A stretch of DNA of 64,000 nt from Pseudomonadota bacterium. Lineage in GTDB: Bacteria > Pseudomonadota > Alphaproteobacteria > Rhizobiales > Rhizobiaceae. The notes beneath the pieces were generated by a model, which did not search any database, was not told the DNA's origin, and saw nothing but the letters and a program-made list of their open reading frames with translations. The stretch spans positions 124,001-188,000 of the forward strand of contig JAEXYH010000093.1 of the NCBI GenBank assembly GCA_023451735.1. The letters are read 5' to 3'. Positions 40,375 to 49,138 of this stretch are shown here, piece by piece. Each line of letters opens with the position of its first letter. Within the stretch, counting starts at the first letter, position 1. The position numbers and the translations under genes were made by a program.

Positions 40375-42855
40375 ATGCCAACATCTACGAACCAGCATAT
40401 TGGACACACCATTCCCGCCTTGGCGGAGTCGCTGACCATTCCCGTCGAAGGCATGACCTGCGCCTCCTGCGTGCGGCGGGTCGAGACCGGCGCTGCCAGG
40501 CTGCCGGGTGTCAAGAGCAGCGCCGTCAATTTCGCCACCAAGAAACTCACAGTCGAAACGGGCGAGGGTTTCGATCCACAGGCGCTGGAAAAGGCGATCC
40601 ACAAGCTCGGTTACGAAGTGCCGGCCGGCGCGATGGAGCACGCGCTGCGTGAGGCAGGGATGCTGGTGGCCACGGATCTGGAGCAGACGGCCCCTCACTC
40701 TAACCCTCTCCCCGTAAACGGGGCGAAGGGACGTGCCTTCCGAGGGCTCGTGGAAGATGGCGGCAGCCGGATGAGAGGCAACGCCGACACCCGCGATCAT
40801 GCTCATGATCACACATCCCATGCCATGGCCCACGATCACGCCCATATGCACCAGGGTGAAGAAGCTGCCCTGAAGCGCGATCTGGCGATTGCCTTCATCC
40901 TCACCCTGCCGCTTTTCGTGCTGGAAATGACCGGCCATGCCTATGCGCCGTTCCACCACTGGCTCATGGGCGTCATCGACACCCGGAACCTCTATTATCT
41001 CTATTTTCTGATCGCGACGGCAGTGGTGTTCTGGCCCGGCTTGCGCTTCTTCAAAAAAGGCCTGCCGGCGCTTTTCCGGGGTTACCCGGAAATGAACTCG
41101 CTGGTCGCGGTCGGCGTGGCTGCGGCTTACGGCTATTCGCTGGTGACGACCTTTGGGCCCGGCCTGCTGCCGGAGGCTGCCCGCTATGTCTATTACGAAG
41201 CCGCCACCGTCATCGTCACGCTGATCCTGTTCGGTCGGCTGGTGGAGGCCCGCGCCACCGGCCGCACCGGTGCCGCCATCGAAAAGCTCGCTGGCCTTCA
41301 GGCGAAAACCGCTCGCGTCGAGCGCGACGGTCGCGAGATCGATGTTCCCACGGCGGAGGTCGTTCCGGGCGATATCGTCGTCATCCGCCCGGGCGAACGT
41401 CTGCCGGTCGACGGCACGGTGCTCGACGGTCAGTCCAATGTCGACGAATCGATGATTTCGGGTGAACCCATCCCGGTGGCAAAATCCGCGGGCGCCACGG
41501 TCATCGGCGGCACGGTCAACACGACAAGCACGCTGCGCTTCACTGCCGAAAAGGTCGGTCGCGACACGATGCTCGCCGGCATCATCCGCATGGTCGAGCA
41601 GGCTCAGGGGGCCAAACTGCCGATCCAGGCGCTGGTCGATCGGGTGACGGCCTGGTTTGTCCCGGCGGTCATCGGACTTGCCGTCGTCACCTTTGCCCTC
41701 TGGTACAGTCTCGGTCCCGACCCTAAGATCACCCATGCGCTGATCGCGGCTGTTGCGGTGCTGATCATCGCCTGCCCCTGTGCCATGGGGCTTGCCGTGC
41801 CGGTCTCGATCGTCGTCGGTGGCGGCCGTGCGGCAGAACTCGGCGTGCTGTTCCGCAAGGGCGATGCGCTGCAGGGGCTGCAGGATGTCTCGACCGTCGT
41901 CGTCGACAAGACCGGCACCGTCACCAAGGGCCGGCCGGAACTCACCGATTTCATCGTGGCCGAAGGGTTCGATGACGCCGAAATTCTTGCGCTGGTTGCG
42001 GCTGTCGAGGCTCGTTCCGAACACCCGATTGCTGACGCCATCGTCAAGTCCGCAAGGGCGAGGGGGCTTGAAGCCGGCAGCGCCGAGGATTTTTCCTCCG
42101 TCACCGGTTATGGCATCCGCGCAAGAGTCGGGGGCAGGGATGTGGCGGTCGGTGCCGACCGTTACATGGAAAAGCTCGGGGCCTCTGTCGAAGTGTTCGC
42201 CGACGTCGCGAAACGTCTGGGTGACGAGGGCAAGACACCGCTTTACGCAGCTGTCGATGGAAAACTCGCCGCCATCATCGCCGTTGCCGACCCGCTGAAG
42301 CCGTCGAGCATGAATGCCATCCGCGCACTGAAGGAGATGGGTGTCGAGGTCGTCATGGTCTCCGGCGACAACCGCCGCACGGCAGACGCCATCGCCCGAC
42401 AGGTCGGCATTGACAAGGTCGTCGCCGAGGTCCTGCCCGAAGGCAAGGTTCAGGCGATCCATGATCTGCGGGCCGACGGGCGAAAACTCGCCTTTGTCGG
42501 GGACGGCATCAATGATGCCCCCGCCTTGGCCGAAGCCGATATCGGCATCGCGATCGGTACCGGTACCGATGTGGCGATCGAAAGCGCCGATGTCGTGCTG
42601 GTCGGCGGTGAACTCACCGGCGTGGTGTCCGCGATCGCCGTCAGCCGCGCGACGATGAGGAACATCCGCCAGAACCTGTTCTGGGCCTTCGGCTACAACG
42701 TGGCGCTGATCCCTGTTGCCGCCGGTGCGCTTTATCCGGCCTTCGGGATCACGCTGTCGCCGATGATCGGGGCGGGCGCCATGGCGCTGTCGAGTGTCTT
42801 CGTGCTCGGCAATGCGCTGAGACTTAAAACCTTCAGGGCGGAGAATGCGACATGA
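40375..42855 (+). CDS. copA: Cu(I)-exporting P1B-type ATPase CopA
   Basis: An 826-residue copper pump. One heavy-metal-associated domain with GMTCASC (residues 26-32), eight membrane helices, the membrane copper site CPC (ACPCAMGLAVP) plus FGYN and MALSS of helices 7 and 8, the phosphorylation Asp511 in DKTGTVTKG, SEHPIADA with the conserved HP, and GDGINDAPALAEAD. Residues about 105-138, between the HMA domain and a His-rich linker (DHAHDHTSHAMAHDHAHMH), are encoded by a mosaic repeat in frame. AAGGA lies 9 bases before the ATG. First gene of copA-cueR-copZ. Confidence 0.95.
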   Translation: MPTSTNQHIGHTIPALAESLTIPVEGMTCASCVRRVETGAARLPGVKSSAVNFATKKLTVETGEGFDPQALEKAIHKLGYEVPAGAMEHALREAGMLVATDLEQTAPHSNPLPVNGAKGRAFRGLVEDGGSRMRGNADTRDHAHDHTSHAMAHDHAHMHQGEEAALKRDLAIAFILTLPLFVLEMTGHAYAPFHHWLMGVIDTRNLYYLYFLIATAVVFWPGLRFFKKGLPALFRGYPEMNSLVAVGVAAAYGYSLVTTFGPGLLPEAARYVYYEAATVIVTLILFGRLVEARATGRTGAAIEKLAGLQAKTARVERDGREIDVPTAEVVPGDIVVIRPGERLPVDGTVLDGQSNVDESMISGEPIPVAKSAGATVIGGTVNTTSTLRFTAEKVGRDTMLAGIIRMVEQAQGAKLPIQALVDRVTAWFVPAVIGLAVVTFALWYSLGPDPKITHALIAAVAVLIIACPCAMGLAVPVSIVVGGGRAAELGVLFRKGDALQGLQDVSTVVVDKTGTVTKGRPELTDFIVAEGFDDAEILALVAAVEARSEHPIADAIVKSARARGLEAGSAEDFSSVTGYGIRARVGGRDVAVGADRYMEKLGASVEVFADVAKRLGDEGKTPLYAAVDGKLAAIIAVADPLKPSSMNAIRALKEMGVEVVMVSGDNRRTADAIARQVGIDKVVAEVLPEGKVQAIHDLRADGRKLAFVGDGINDAPALAEADIGIAIGTGTDVAIESADVVLVGGELTGVVSAIAVSRATMRNIRQNLFWAFGYNVALIPVAAGALYPAFGITLSPMIGAGAMALSSVFVLGNALRLKTFRAENAT
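40688..40785. repeat. Intergenic-type mosaic repeat inserted in frame in copA
   Basis: About 98 bp containing CCCCTCACTCTAACCCTC, the palindrome CTCCCCGTAAACGGGG, and ending GGATGAGAGGCAACGCC, whose complement resembles the left end. This structure is the type usually found between rhizobial genes. It is 99 bases or close to it, keeps the copA frame and contains no stop. Boundaries are by eye. Confidence 0.72.
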
Positions 42856-43268
42856 ATATCGGCGAGGCTTCCAGTGCATCCGGCGTATCCGCCAAGATGA
42901 TCCGCTATTACGAAGAGATCGGCCTGATCGCGCCCAAGGGGCGCACGCAAAGCAATTACCGGGTTTATGGCGATGACGAGGTGCATGTGCTGCGCTTCAT
43001 CAAGCGGGCGCGCTCGCTGGGCTTTTCGCTGGAGGAGACCGAAACGCTGTTAAAACTCTGGCAGGACAAGAGCCGCACGAGCGCCGCCGTCAAGGAGATC
43101 GCCACCACCCATATCAACGACCTCGAACGCCGCATCGCCGAAATGCAGGGAATGGTGAAGACCCTGAAACACCTTGCCCATTGCTGCGGCGGCGACCATC
43201 GGCCGGATTGCCCGATCCTCGACGATCTGGCGGGCGGGAACCCCGTAAAGGGCGAAAGCGCCGCATAG
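42852..43268 (+). CDS. cueR: Cu(I)-responsive MerR-family regulator CueR
   Basis: A 138-residue activator: winged-helix DNA-binding domain (NIGEASSASGVSAKMIRYYEEIGL), long dimer helix (about 80-110), and the metal loop CCGGDHRPDC with Cys112 and Cys120 in the positions known to bind Cu(I). The start overlaps the copA stop by 4 bases (ATGA). Since its gene is downstream of copA under the promoter it activates, copper would increase its own activator. Confidence 0.94.
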   Translation: MNIGEASSASGVSAKMIRYYEEIGLIAPKGRTQSNYRVYGDDEVHVLRFIKRARSLGFSLEETETLLKLWQDKSRTSAAVKEIATTHINDLERRIAEMQGMVKTLKHLAHCCGGDHRPDCPILDDLAGGNPVKGESAA

Positions 43269-43322
43269 CCAAGACCCGCACCGAACACGCATAACGACAC
43301 GATCAATCAAGGAGTTTTTCAG

Positions 43323-43523
43323 ATGACCACCATTTTCACCGTTGCCGACATGACCTGCGGCCATTGCGAAAAGACCGTCCGCGCCGCTCTGGCCGAAGCG
43401 CTTCCGGGCGCCACTGTGATCATCGACCTGCCCTCCCACAAGGTCACGGTGGAAGGTGACAAGGCCAAGGCCGAGGAAGCCATCCGCGAGGCGGGCTACA
43501 CGCCGGAATCCGCCGCCGCCTGA
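43323..43523 (+). CDS. copZ: Copper chaperone CopZ
   Basis: A 66-residue heavy-metal-associated domain with the Cu(I) site MTCGHC near the N-terminus and a beta-alpha-beta pattern (TVIIDLPSHKVTVEGD). AAGGAG lies 8 bases before the ATG. It is 54 bases after cueR in the same direction. It would carry cytoplasmic copper to CopA and CueR. Confidence 0.93.
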   Translation: MTTIFTVADMTCGHCEKTVRAALAEALPGATVIIDLPSHKVTVEGDKAKAEEAIREAGYTPESAAA

Positions 43524-43546
43524 ACAGGCTTTCAAAGGGGGAAGTT

Positions 43547-43978
43547 ATGAGGCAACGGATCATTGTCTGCCCGCTGATCGAAAATGACGGTGCCTATCTG
43601 CTTTGCAAGATGTCCGCTGACCGGGGCGTTTTCCCCGGTCAGTGGGCGCTTTCCGGCGGCGGCATGGAGGCCGGGGAAAAGATCGAGGAGGCGCTCAGGC
43701 GCGAAATCCGCGAGGAACTGGGCGAGGGGCTCAGGATTGCCGAAATCACGCCCTGGACCTTTCGCGACGATGTCAGGACCAAGACCTATCCGGACGGTTC
43801 AACGGAGGGGATCTACATGATCTATCTCATCTTCAATTGCCGCGCCGCCAATCGCGACATAGCCATCAATGATGAGTTCGAGGATTTTGCCTGGGTTCGC
43901 CCCGGCGAATTCGAGGCCTATGATCTCAATGCGGCGACGCGGATCACGCTGGCGGCGAAAGGTTTGCTGTCGGGCTGA
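43547..43978 (+). CDS. nudI: Nucleoside triphosphatase NudI (Nudix hydrolase)
   Basis: A 143-residue Nudix enzyme. The Nudix box spans GGGMEAGEKIEEALRREIREELGEGL (positions 43655-43732; key residues G, E, R-E, E-E). The N-terminus RQRIIVCPLIENDGAYLLCKM, with DRGVFPGQWALSGGG and ITPWTFRDDVRTKTY, closely follows the E. coli NudI sequence as I remember it, so hydrolysis of pyrimidine (deoxy)nucleoside triphosphates such as dUTP, dTTP and dCTP is likely. GGGGGAAG precedes the ATG. The close match to an enterobacterial family is unusual for a rhizobium. Confidence 0.88.
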   Translation: MRQRIIVCPLIENDGAYLLCKMSADRGVFPGQWALSGGGMEAGEKIEEALRREIREELGEGLRIAEITPWTFRDDVRTKTYPDGSTEGIYMIYLIFNCRAANRDIAINDEFEDFAWVRPGEFEAYDLNAATRITLAAKGLLSG

Positions 43979-44002
43979 AGGGTCTGGCTGGGGAGTGTCT
44001 CA

Positions 44003-44461
44003 ATGCAGTCAATCGCGTCTCGAGCCTATTCCATTGAAGATCGGTCCGCTTGTCTGGCCGTCTTCGACACGAACACGCCCCGTTTTTTCGCTCTCAATGA
44101 ACGCGCGCAATATTCCGAGTTTTTGACCTCTGCCGTTTTGAAGCGACCCTATCTGGTGCTGCAGCATGGCGACGAGATCATCGGGTGTGGCGGATTGAAA
44201 GTGATGGCCGCTGAGAAAACGGCGTTTCTGTCCTGGGGCATGGTCGCGCGCCACTATCACGGCAAGGGTATCGGCCGGCTCCTCGCCGAGGTCCGTCTCG
44301 ATCTCGCTCGAAGCATTCCGGACGTCGAGACGATCACGCTCAATACGAGCCAGCATACCAAGGGTTTCTACGAAAAATTCGGTTTCGTTGCGACCACGAT
44401 TACGCCCGGCGGTTATGCGCCGGGACTGGACCGCTGGGATATGATCCTGAGGCTAAAATAG
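44003..44461 (+). CDS. GNAT N-acetyltransferase
   Basis: A 152-residue GNAT protein. The acetyl-CoA loop is HYHGKGIGRLLAEVRL, the beta-bulge strand is FLSWGMVAR, and the C-terminal part has NTSQHTKGFYEKFGFV. ATG 44003 has GGGGAG 7 bases upstream. It begins 25 bases after nudI and may be co-transcribed. Substrate unknown. Confidence 0.85.
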   Translation: MQSIASRAYSIEDRSACLAVFDTNTPRFFALNERAQYSEFLTSAVLKRPYLVLQHGDEIIGCGGLKVMAAEKTAFLSWGMVARHYHGKGIGRLLAEVRLDLARSIPDVETITLNTSQHTKGFYEKFGFVATTITPGGYAPGLDRWDMILRLK

Positions 44462-44589
44462 GCCAATGGGCGAACACGTCTTTCGCATTTTTGCCGAACG
44501 GAGAGTTTAGTCGACGGCCCATTGCCGACGCATTCCCATGCAAGAAATCCCTCGCACCTTACCGAGCTTGATGCAGGGAAATCGATCCG

Positions 44590-44913
44590 ATGAACGACAG
44601 CTGCCCCGTCCTCACCCCGGTCCAGAGACAATATATGGAGATCGAGGAAAAGGCCCGGCATGCCATGCTGGAAAAAATCTACAAGGCGATCGAGGATGCG
44701 ACGGCCGAGGCGGCTGAGGAGCTGAAATCGACCGAATGGACGGAGGCGCCTCCTGCCTACGAATATTTCGTTTCGGTCGCCCACCAGAAACTCTTTGTCC
44801 ATCTCTGCGGCGGTGATCCCGAAACCTTTCGAGGCGGCGATCCGCAGCTGGCCGCCCATATTCTGAAAAACGGCCAGAACATCGTCGACCATTATTTTAT
44901 CGGGAAAAAATGA
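44590..44913 (+). CDS. Hypothetical protein (107 aa)
   Basis: Not recognised. The N-terminal 60 residues are helical (QRQYMEIEEKARHAMLEKIYKAIEDA; acidic, coiled-coil-like), followed by PAYEYFVSVAHQKLFVHL and a C-terminal helix ending YFIGKK. Three Cys residues, not in a recognised pattern. AGGGA lies about 11 bases before the ATG. High third-position GC supports coding. Confidence 0.6.
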   Translation: MNDSCPVLTPVQRQYMEIEEKARHAMLEKIYKAIEDATAEAAEELKSTEWTEAPPAYEYFVSVAHQKLFVHLCGGDPETFRGGDPQLAAHILKNGQNIVDHYFIGKK

Positions 44914-45018
44914 AACCTGCTGTCGGATCAACGATCGGCCCTACGTCTTGGAAACAGGAAGCCGGTTTGTAATCTGCCCGGATGGGAAAACCGGACGCAA
45001 CGACAACGGGAGGTTATC

Positions 45019-45492
45019 ATGCAAAAGAACACCATCTGCCTGTGGTACAACAAGGATGCCGAGGACGCGGCCCGGTTTTACGCTAAGACCTTTCCCGATA
45101 GCGCGGTCGGCGCTGTTACCCGTGCCCCCGGCGATTATCCGGATGGCGTTGAAGGCGATGTTCTTGTCGTCGACTTCACCGTGGCGGGTGTTGCCTGCAT
45201 CGGCCTGAACGGTGGCCCTCACTTCAAGCACAACGAAGCCTTTTCCTTCCAGATCTCCACCGAGGACCAGGAGGAGACGGACCGTTACTGGAACGCCATC
45301 GTGGAAAATGGCGGCCAGGAAAGCGATTGCGGCTGGTGCAAGGATCGCTGGGGCATCTCCTGGCAGATCACGCCGCGCACGCTGATGGAGGCGCTCAGCC
45401 TCGGCGGTCAGGAGGCGAAACGCGCCTTCGACGTGATGATGACGATGAAAAAGATCGACGTCGCCGCAATCGATGCTGCGCGTCGGGGCTGA
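45019..45492 (+). CDS. VOC-superfamily (PhnB-like) protein
   Basis: A 157-residue PhnB/3-demethylubiquinone-methyltransferase-like member of the vicinal-oxygen-chelate fold. It begins TICLWYNKDAEDAARFYAKTFPDS, contains LNGGPHFKHNEAFSFQI and the family's ESDCGWCKDRWGISWQI. Such proteins lack proven methyltransferase activity and their substrate is generally unknown. GGGAGG lies 6 bases before the ATG. Confidence 0.85.
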   Translation: MQKNTICLWYNKDAEDAARFYAKTFPDSAVGAVTRAPGDYPDGVEGDVLVVDFTVAGVACIGLNGGPHFKHNEAFSFQISTEDQEETDRYWNAIVENGGQESDCGWCKDRWGISWQITPRTLMEALSLGGQEAKRAFDVMMTMKKIDVAAIDAARRG

Positions 45493-45703
45493 ACAAGACC
45501 TCGGGCTGCCCGGTTCATTGCCGCGAGACAATATGACGCCTCGCTTGAATGCCCCCCATAATGCCCTTGCAATCGGGTCGTCATGAGGAGTAAGGACCGC
45601 CCATTCCAACAGGTATCGAGACGATCCCGGTGTGGCATGGGGTCCTCTCCCCGGCTAGCGCCCGGCCGCCATCGAAAATGGCGTCGCGGAGCGCCCATAG
45701 ATC

Positions 45704-46621
45704 ATGAAAGCAACAACGGCCTATGCCGTCGGCGGCAACGCCGTTCTGGCCGGTATTCTTCTGATGCTGATCGGCGACCTCATGTTTGCCCTGAACGATG
45801 CCATGGGCAAATGGCTGGTCGCCAGTTTCTCGGTCGGGCAGGTTCTGCTGATCCGCTCGCTTGGCGCCTTTATCGTCCTTGGCCCGATGCTGGCGCGCAG
45901 CTCGACCACTGCACTTCTCAAGGTCGAAAAGCCCGGCTTGCAGTTCGCCCGCGTGGTCATGGCAACCGGCGATACCGGACTGTTTTACGCCGCCGTGGTC
46001 TATCTGCCGCTCGCCGACGTCATGACCTTTTATATGGCCGGCCCGATCTATGTCGCCGCCATTTCGCATTTCCTTCTCGGTGAACGGATCGGCTGGCGCC
46101 GCTGGCTCGCGGTCCTGATCGGCTTTGTCGGTGTGGTAATCGCCCTTCGCCCGTCGGAGGCCATGCTTTCGTGGCCATCCATGTTTGCGCTGGTCGGCAG
46201 CCTCTCCTTTGCGCTGTCGCTGGTGCTCGGCCGCGTGCTGCGCTCGACGCCGGATGTGACCCTGGTCACCTGGCAGACACTCGGCTGCCTCGTCGCCGGC
46301 ATCTGGTTCAGCGTCGGCAACTGGAGCCCGTTCAACGGGAGCGAACTTTTTGCGCTCCTGCTTCTCGGCGTCGTTTCCTGCTCGGCGCATCTGCTGATCA
46401 CCCGTTCGCTGAAACTGGCGCCCGCCTCGGTTCTGGCGCCGCTGCAATATACCCTGCTTCTGTGGGCGATCGTTTTTGGTTGGGCCTTCTTCGGCGATTT
46501 CCCCGATGCGCAGACGCTGATCGGCGCCGCCATCATCGTGATTGCCGGCATGTTCATCTTCCACCGCGCCAAGGTGAAGGAAGAGGAACCGGTTGTGCCG
46601 AACAATTCCAGCCACGGGTGA
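45704..46621 (+). CDS. EamA/DMT-family transporter
   Basis: A 305-residue inner-membrane protein with ten predicted helices in two EamA repeats; the first repeat ends LLGERIGWRRWLAVLIGFVGVVI and the second GAAIIVIAGMFIF. The conserved ALND-GKWL segment after helix 1 and LQYTLLLWAIVFGW in the second half fit drug/metabolite exporters. Substrate unknown. The last residues are a polar tail. Confidence 0.85.
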   Translation: MKATTAYAVGGNAVLAGILLMLIGDLMFALNDAMGKWLVASFSVGQVLLIRSLGAFIVLGPMLARSSTTALLKVEKPGLQFARVVMATGDTGLFYAAVVYLPLADVMTFYMAGPIYVAAISHFLLGERIGWRRWLAVLIGFVGVVIALRPSEAMLSWPSMFALVGSLSFALSLVLGRVLRSTPDVTLVTWQTLGCLVAGIWFSVGNWSPFNGSELFALLLLGVVSCSAHLLITRSLKLAPASVLAPLQYTLLLWAIVFGWAFFGDFPDAQTLIGAAIIVIAGMFIFHRAKVKEEEPVVPNNSSHG

Positions 46622-46794
46622 AGGGGCGGCCGGGCGTTGTCCGTTTTCGCCCTAAGCGTTCATTCCCGAACCTAACGATACAGGTCAGCAAGCCCCATCT
46701 GCCGTTACATATCAGCGTTGCATAATAAGAAGTATGCGTTTGCCAAGGATGAGATCATAAGGCACGCAGCTGATGCTTTATGAGAGACTTTGAT

Positions 46795-47022
46795 ATGGAT
46801 TGGGTTCCTATTGTCTTCGTTACCTTTAAGGTTCTCGCGTTAGGCATTGCCATGTTCTTCGCCATCAAGTGGCACTACGATCAGGGGGAGAAGGGGGAGA
46901 GGCGAGCGCTGCTACGGACGGGCGGCAAGATGGCCGCAGTCTTCGTGGTAGCGGTACTGGGCGTGGGGCTCGTCGCCTTTGTCCTCAGCACCATGCTCGG
47001 TTTGGACTTGAGCTTTCCATAA
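46795..47022 (+). CDS. Two-helix membrane protein (75 aa), hypothetical
   Basis: Not recognised. Helix 1 is VPIVFVTFKVLALGIAMFFAI, followed by a charged loop (KWHYDQGEKGERRALLR) and helix 2 (MAAVFVVAVLGVGLVAFVLS). ATG 46795 is preferred over the in-frame 46780 because GAGAG lies at a suitable distance. Monocistronic, convergent with the kinase-like gene. Confidence 0.6.
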   Translation: MDWVPIVFVTFKVLALGIAMFFAIKWHYDQGEKGERRALLRTGGKMAAVFVVAVLGVGLVAFVLSTMLGLDLSFP

Positions 47023-47106
47023 TGGCACCATTGATGGGCCTGGCCGCGCAGGGGGCAGTGCCATGACGGGAAACGGCCCTATGTCGTCTTTGAACGAAGA
47101 ACAGGC

Positions 47107-47724
47107 TTAAGCCGCGCAGGTTTCCAGCGCTGCGATGAACGCGTCGAATGCGCCGATATCGTAACGAAGCGCATTGGTCGTGACAGAGCCGAGCGAAAGC
47201 CCGGTTTCCGGCAGTTCCCAGCGTACGCGACCTCCAAGAACAGCATCCATCTGCCTGTACCAGTGCAGAAGCGGCGGCTGTAGCTGCACATTGAGATCGA
47301 AGCGATCCCGCACGCGCAGCGTATCGGCGTCGCGCTGCTGCCTGGCAATGGCGGGATCGATGGCCTTGACGAGATACGCATCGGCGAAACCGAGCCGTTT
47401 CTCCGCGAAGGCTTCGCGGCTCGTTTCAAGTTGCAGCTCCCATTGCGATTTGGGAAGAACGCCGATCTGCCACATGCACCAGCTATAATGAAGCTTCAGC
47501 GGATCGGTGTCGCACACGGCATGGCCCTTGCCGTCTTCCATGGCCAGCGCATCACCCCATCTTTTGGCATTCCAGTTCGCCCAGTACCGGGCGGTCGCCA
47601 ATCCGGTCTCGGGCTGCTCCTTGCGATCGGCCGGATAGCTCTCCGGGATCAGGTAGGGCTGCGCATGGGCGCGGCACCACGTCGTTTTTCCTGCGGCACT
47701 GATGCCCTCCACAACGACAATCAT
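47107..47724 (-). CDS. P-loop (AAA/kinase-like) NTPase
   Basis: A 205-residue soluble protein with Walker A at residues 8-15 (EGISAAGKTTW), a probable lid region with several Arg (AEKRLGFAD; DRFDLNVQL), and CDTDPLKLHYSW as a possible Walker B or substrate site. The size and layout resemble small nucleoside or nucleotide kinases and AAA family ATPases annotated in rhizobia; the substrate cannot be assigned. The ATG at 47724 has GAGGGA 8 bases upstream, better than the in-frame extension to 47799. Confidence 0.75.
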   Translation of the reverse strand: MIVVVEGISAAGKTTWCRAHAQPYLIPESYPADRKEQPETGLATARYWANWNAKRWGDALAMEDGKGHAVCDTDPLKLHYSWCMWQIGVLPKSQWELQLETSREAFAEKRLGFADAYLVKAIDPAIARQQRDADTLRVRDRFDLNVQLQPPLLHWYRQMDAVLGGRVRWELPETGLSLGSVTTNALRYDIGAFDAFIAALETCAA

Positions 47725-47991
47725 CCAGCATTCCCTCTCTTGATGTCGAACCCGCCCATGAGGGACAATGTCCTGCTGTAAGCAGGGCGCAGGGATCACA
47801 TGATCCGGGCCGTCGGCATATGGCTAGCCTGGCATGGCCCTCGGTTCCTCATGCCCGGCATTCCGTCGACCCTGAGACATGAAGCCCGACGGACGTGCAA
47901 TCTCTTGAAATATCGAATCTATCCTGCTCCATGTCGGAAGTGTCAATATCCGCGCTTGCCGCGATACCATGGCTGTCCCCGGAGTTACCGC

Positions 47992-48429
47992 ATGCCCGCC
48001 CACATCCGCCTTGCCCTTCAATCCGACCTTCCGGATATCTTCTTTGTGAGGACATCCGTTCGGGAAAATCATTTGTCGGTCGAGCAGCTTTCCCAGATGG
48101 GAATTACCCAGCAGGCGGTGTCGGACATGCTATCTGCGTCACCTTGCGCCTGGGTGGCCGAAGTGGATGGCCGGGTCGTCGGTTTCTCGATGATCGATAT
48201 CGAGGAAGCATCGCTTTTCGCCGCCTTCGTGCTTCCGTCCCATGAGGGCAGGGGACTTGGCAGAGAGCTTGTCCTGGCGGCCGAAGAAAGGCTGTTCGAG
48301 CTTCATTCCGAAATCTGGCTGGAAACAGGCAGGCATACCCGTGCTGCGGGCTTTTACCGATCCCTCGGCTGGGGCAACGAACAGGACATCGGAAGCATGG
48401 ATATCCGCCTGACGAAACGCCGTCCCTGA
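47992..48429 (+). CDS. GNAT N-acetyltransferase
   Basis: A 145-residue GNAT enzyme: AHIRLALQSDLPDIFFVR at the start, the strand CAWVAEVDGRVVGFSMID, the acetyl-CoA loop HEGRGLGRELVLAAEERL and the closing GFYRSLGWG. GGAG lies 9 bases before the ATG. It is followed by a strong bidirectional terminator shared with the convergent porin gene. Substrate unknown. Confidence 0.86.
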   Translation: MPAHIRLALQSDLPDIFFVRTSVRENHLSVEQLSQMGITQQAVSDMLSASPCAWVAEVDGRVVGFSMIDIEEASLFAAFVLPSHEGRGLGRELVLAAEERLFELHSEIWLETGRHTRAAGFYRSLGWGNEQDIGSMDIRLTKRRP

Positions 48430-48440
48430 AGTTACCTCAT

Positions 48441-48478
48441 AAAAAAGCCGCCCGCACTCCTAGTGCGGACGGCTTTTC
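48441..48478. terminator. Bidirectional terminator
   Basis: AAAAAAGCCGCCCGCAC-TCCTA-GTGCGGACGGCTTTT forms a long GC stem with one mismatch, an A-run on the left and a T-run on the right, so it serves both the acetyltransferase and the porin gene. Confidence 0.9.
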
Positions 48479-48502
48479 CTCGTGCCATAACTGGCGGTAT
48501 TC

Positions 48503-49138
48503 CTAGAACTTCACACCCACGCCGACCTGGAAGACGTGCTGGTTGAAATCGACATCCGCTCCGCCAAGGTCGCCGCTGCCATAGTCGTTGTAGCGGTATT
48601 CGAGACGGCCGAAGATGTTGTCGGTAAAGGCGTGATCGACGCCGGCACCGATCGTCCAGCCATGCAGGGTGTCGTCATCGTCGAGACCGGCAGGTCCGTT
48701 GAGTTCGACATTGGTGGCCGTCCAGCCGCCTGCGGCGTAGACGAGCGTGCGGTCGAAGGCATAACCGACACGGCCTCGAACGGAACCGGAAAAGCCGCTT
48801 TCCGCTTCAAAACCGCCGCCCAGGCTCTCGTCGTTCCAGTCGTAGTTCACGTCGCCTTCGATACCGGCGACAAAACCGTTGGAGAACTGCCAGTTATAAC
48901 CGGTAAACGCGCCGAGCCGCCAGCCGTCGAAACTCTCCGAGCCAACGCCGTCGACGTCGCCGTCACCCCAGCCGTAACCCGTATGGGCGCCGAGATAGAA
49001 CCCTTCCCAGGTAAACGACGGAGCGGTTTCGATGGCGACCGGAGCGGTCGGGATCTGCTCTACGGCGTCAGCTGCATAGGCTGCGGTCGATGCGCTGAAA
49101 GCAGCGACGGAAGCGGCGAGAATGAAAAGACCCTTCAT
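48503..49138 (-). CDS. Omp25/Omp31-like outer-membrane beta-barrel protein
   Basis: A 211-residue outer membrane protein: signal peptide (GLFILAASVAAFSASTAAYA), a short linker, then an eight-strand barrel with FTWEGFYLGAHTGYGWGDGD, NGFVAGIEGDVNYDW, VRGRVGYAFDRTLVYAAGG, and a terminal Phe after FQVGVGVKF, needed for BAM insertion. The rhizobial RopB/Omp25 family fits. GGAGG lies 8 bases before the ATG at 49138. Monocistronic. Confidence 0.9.
   Translation of the reverse strand: MKGLFILAASVAAFSASTAAYAADAVEQIPTAPVAIETAPSFTWEGFYLGAHTGYGWGDGDVDGVGSESFDGWRLGAFTGYNWQFSNGFVAGIEGDVNYDWNDESLGGGFEAESGFSGSVRGRVGYAFDRTLVYAAGGWTATNVELNGPAGLDDDDTLHGWTIGAGVDHAFTDNIFGRLEYRYNDYGSGDLGGADVDFNQHVFQVGVGVKF

Noticed and set aside
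40345..42879. Very long open frame (over 800 codons) antisense to copA
   Set aside because: GC-rich coding sequence often leaves the opposite strand free of stops. The plus strand encodes a complete P-type ATPase with all motifs; the antisense product has no recognisable domain and no ribosome-binding site.
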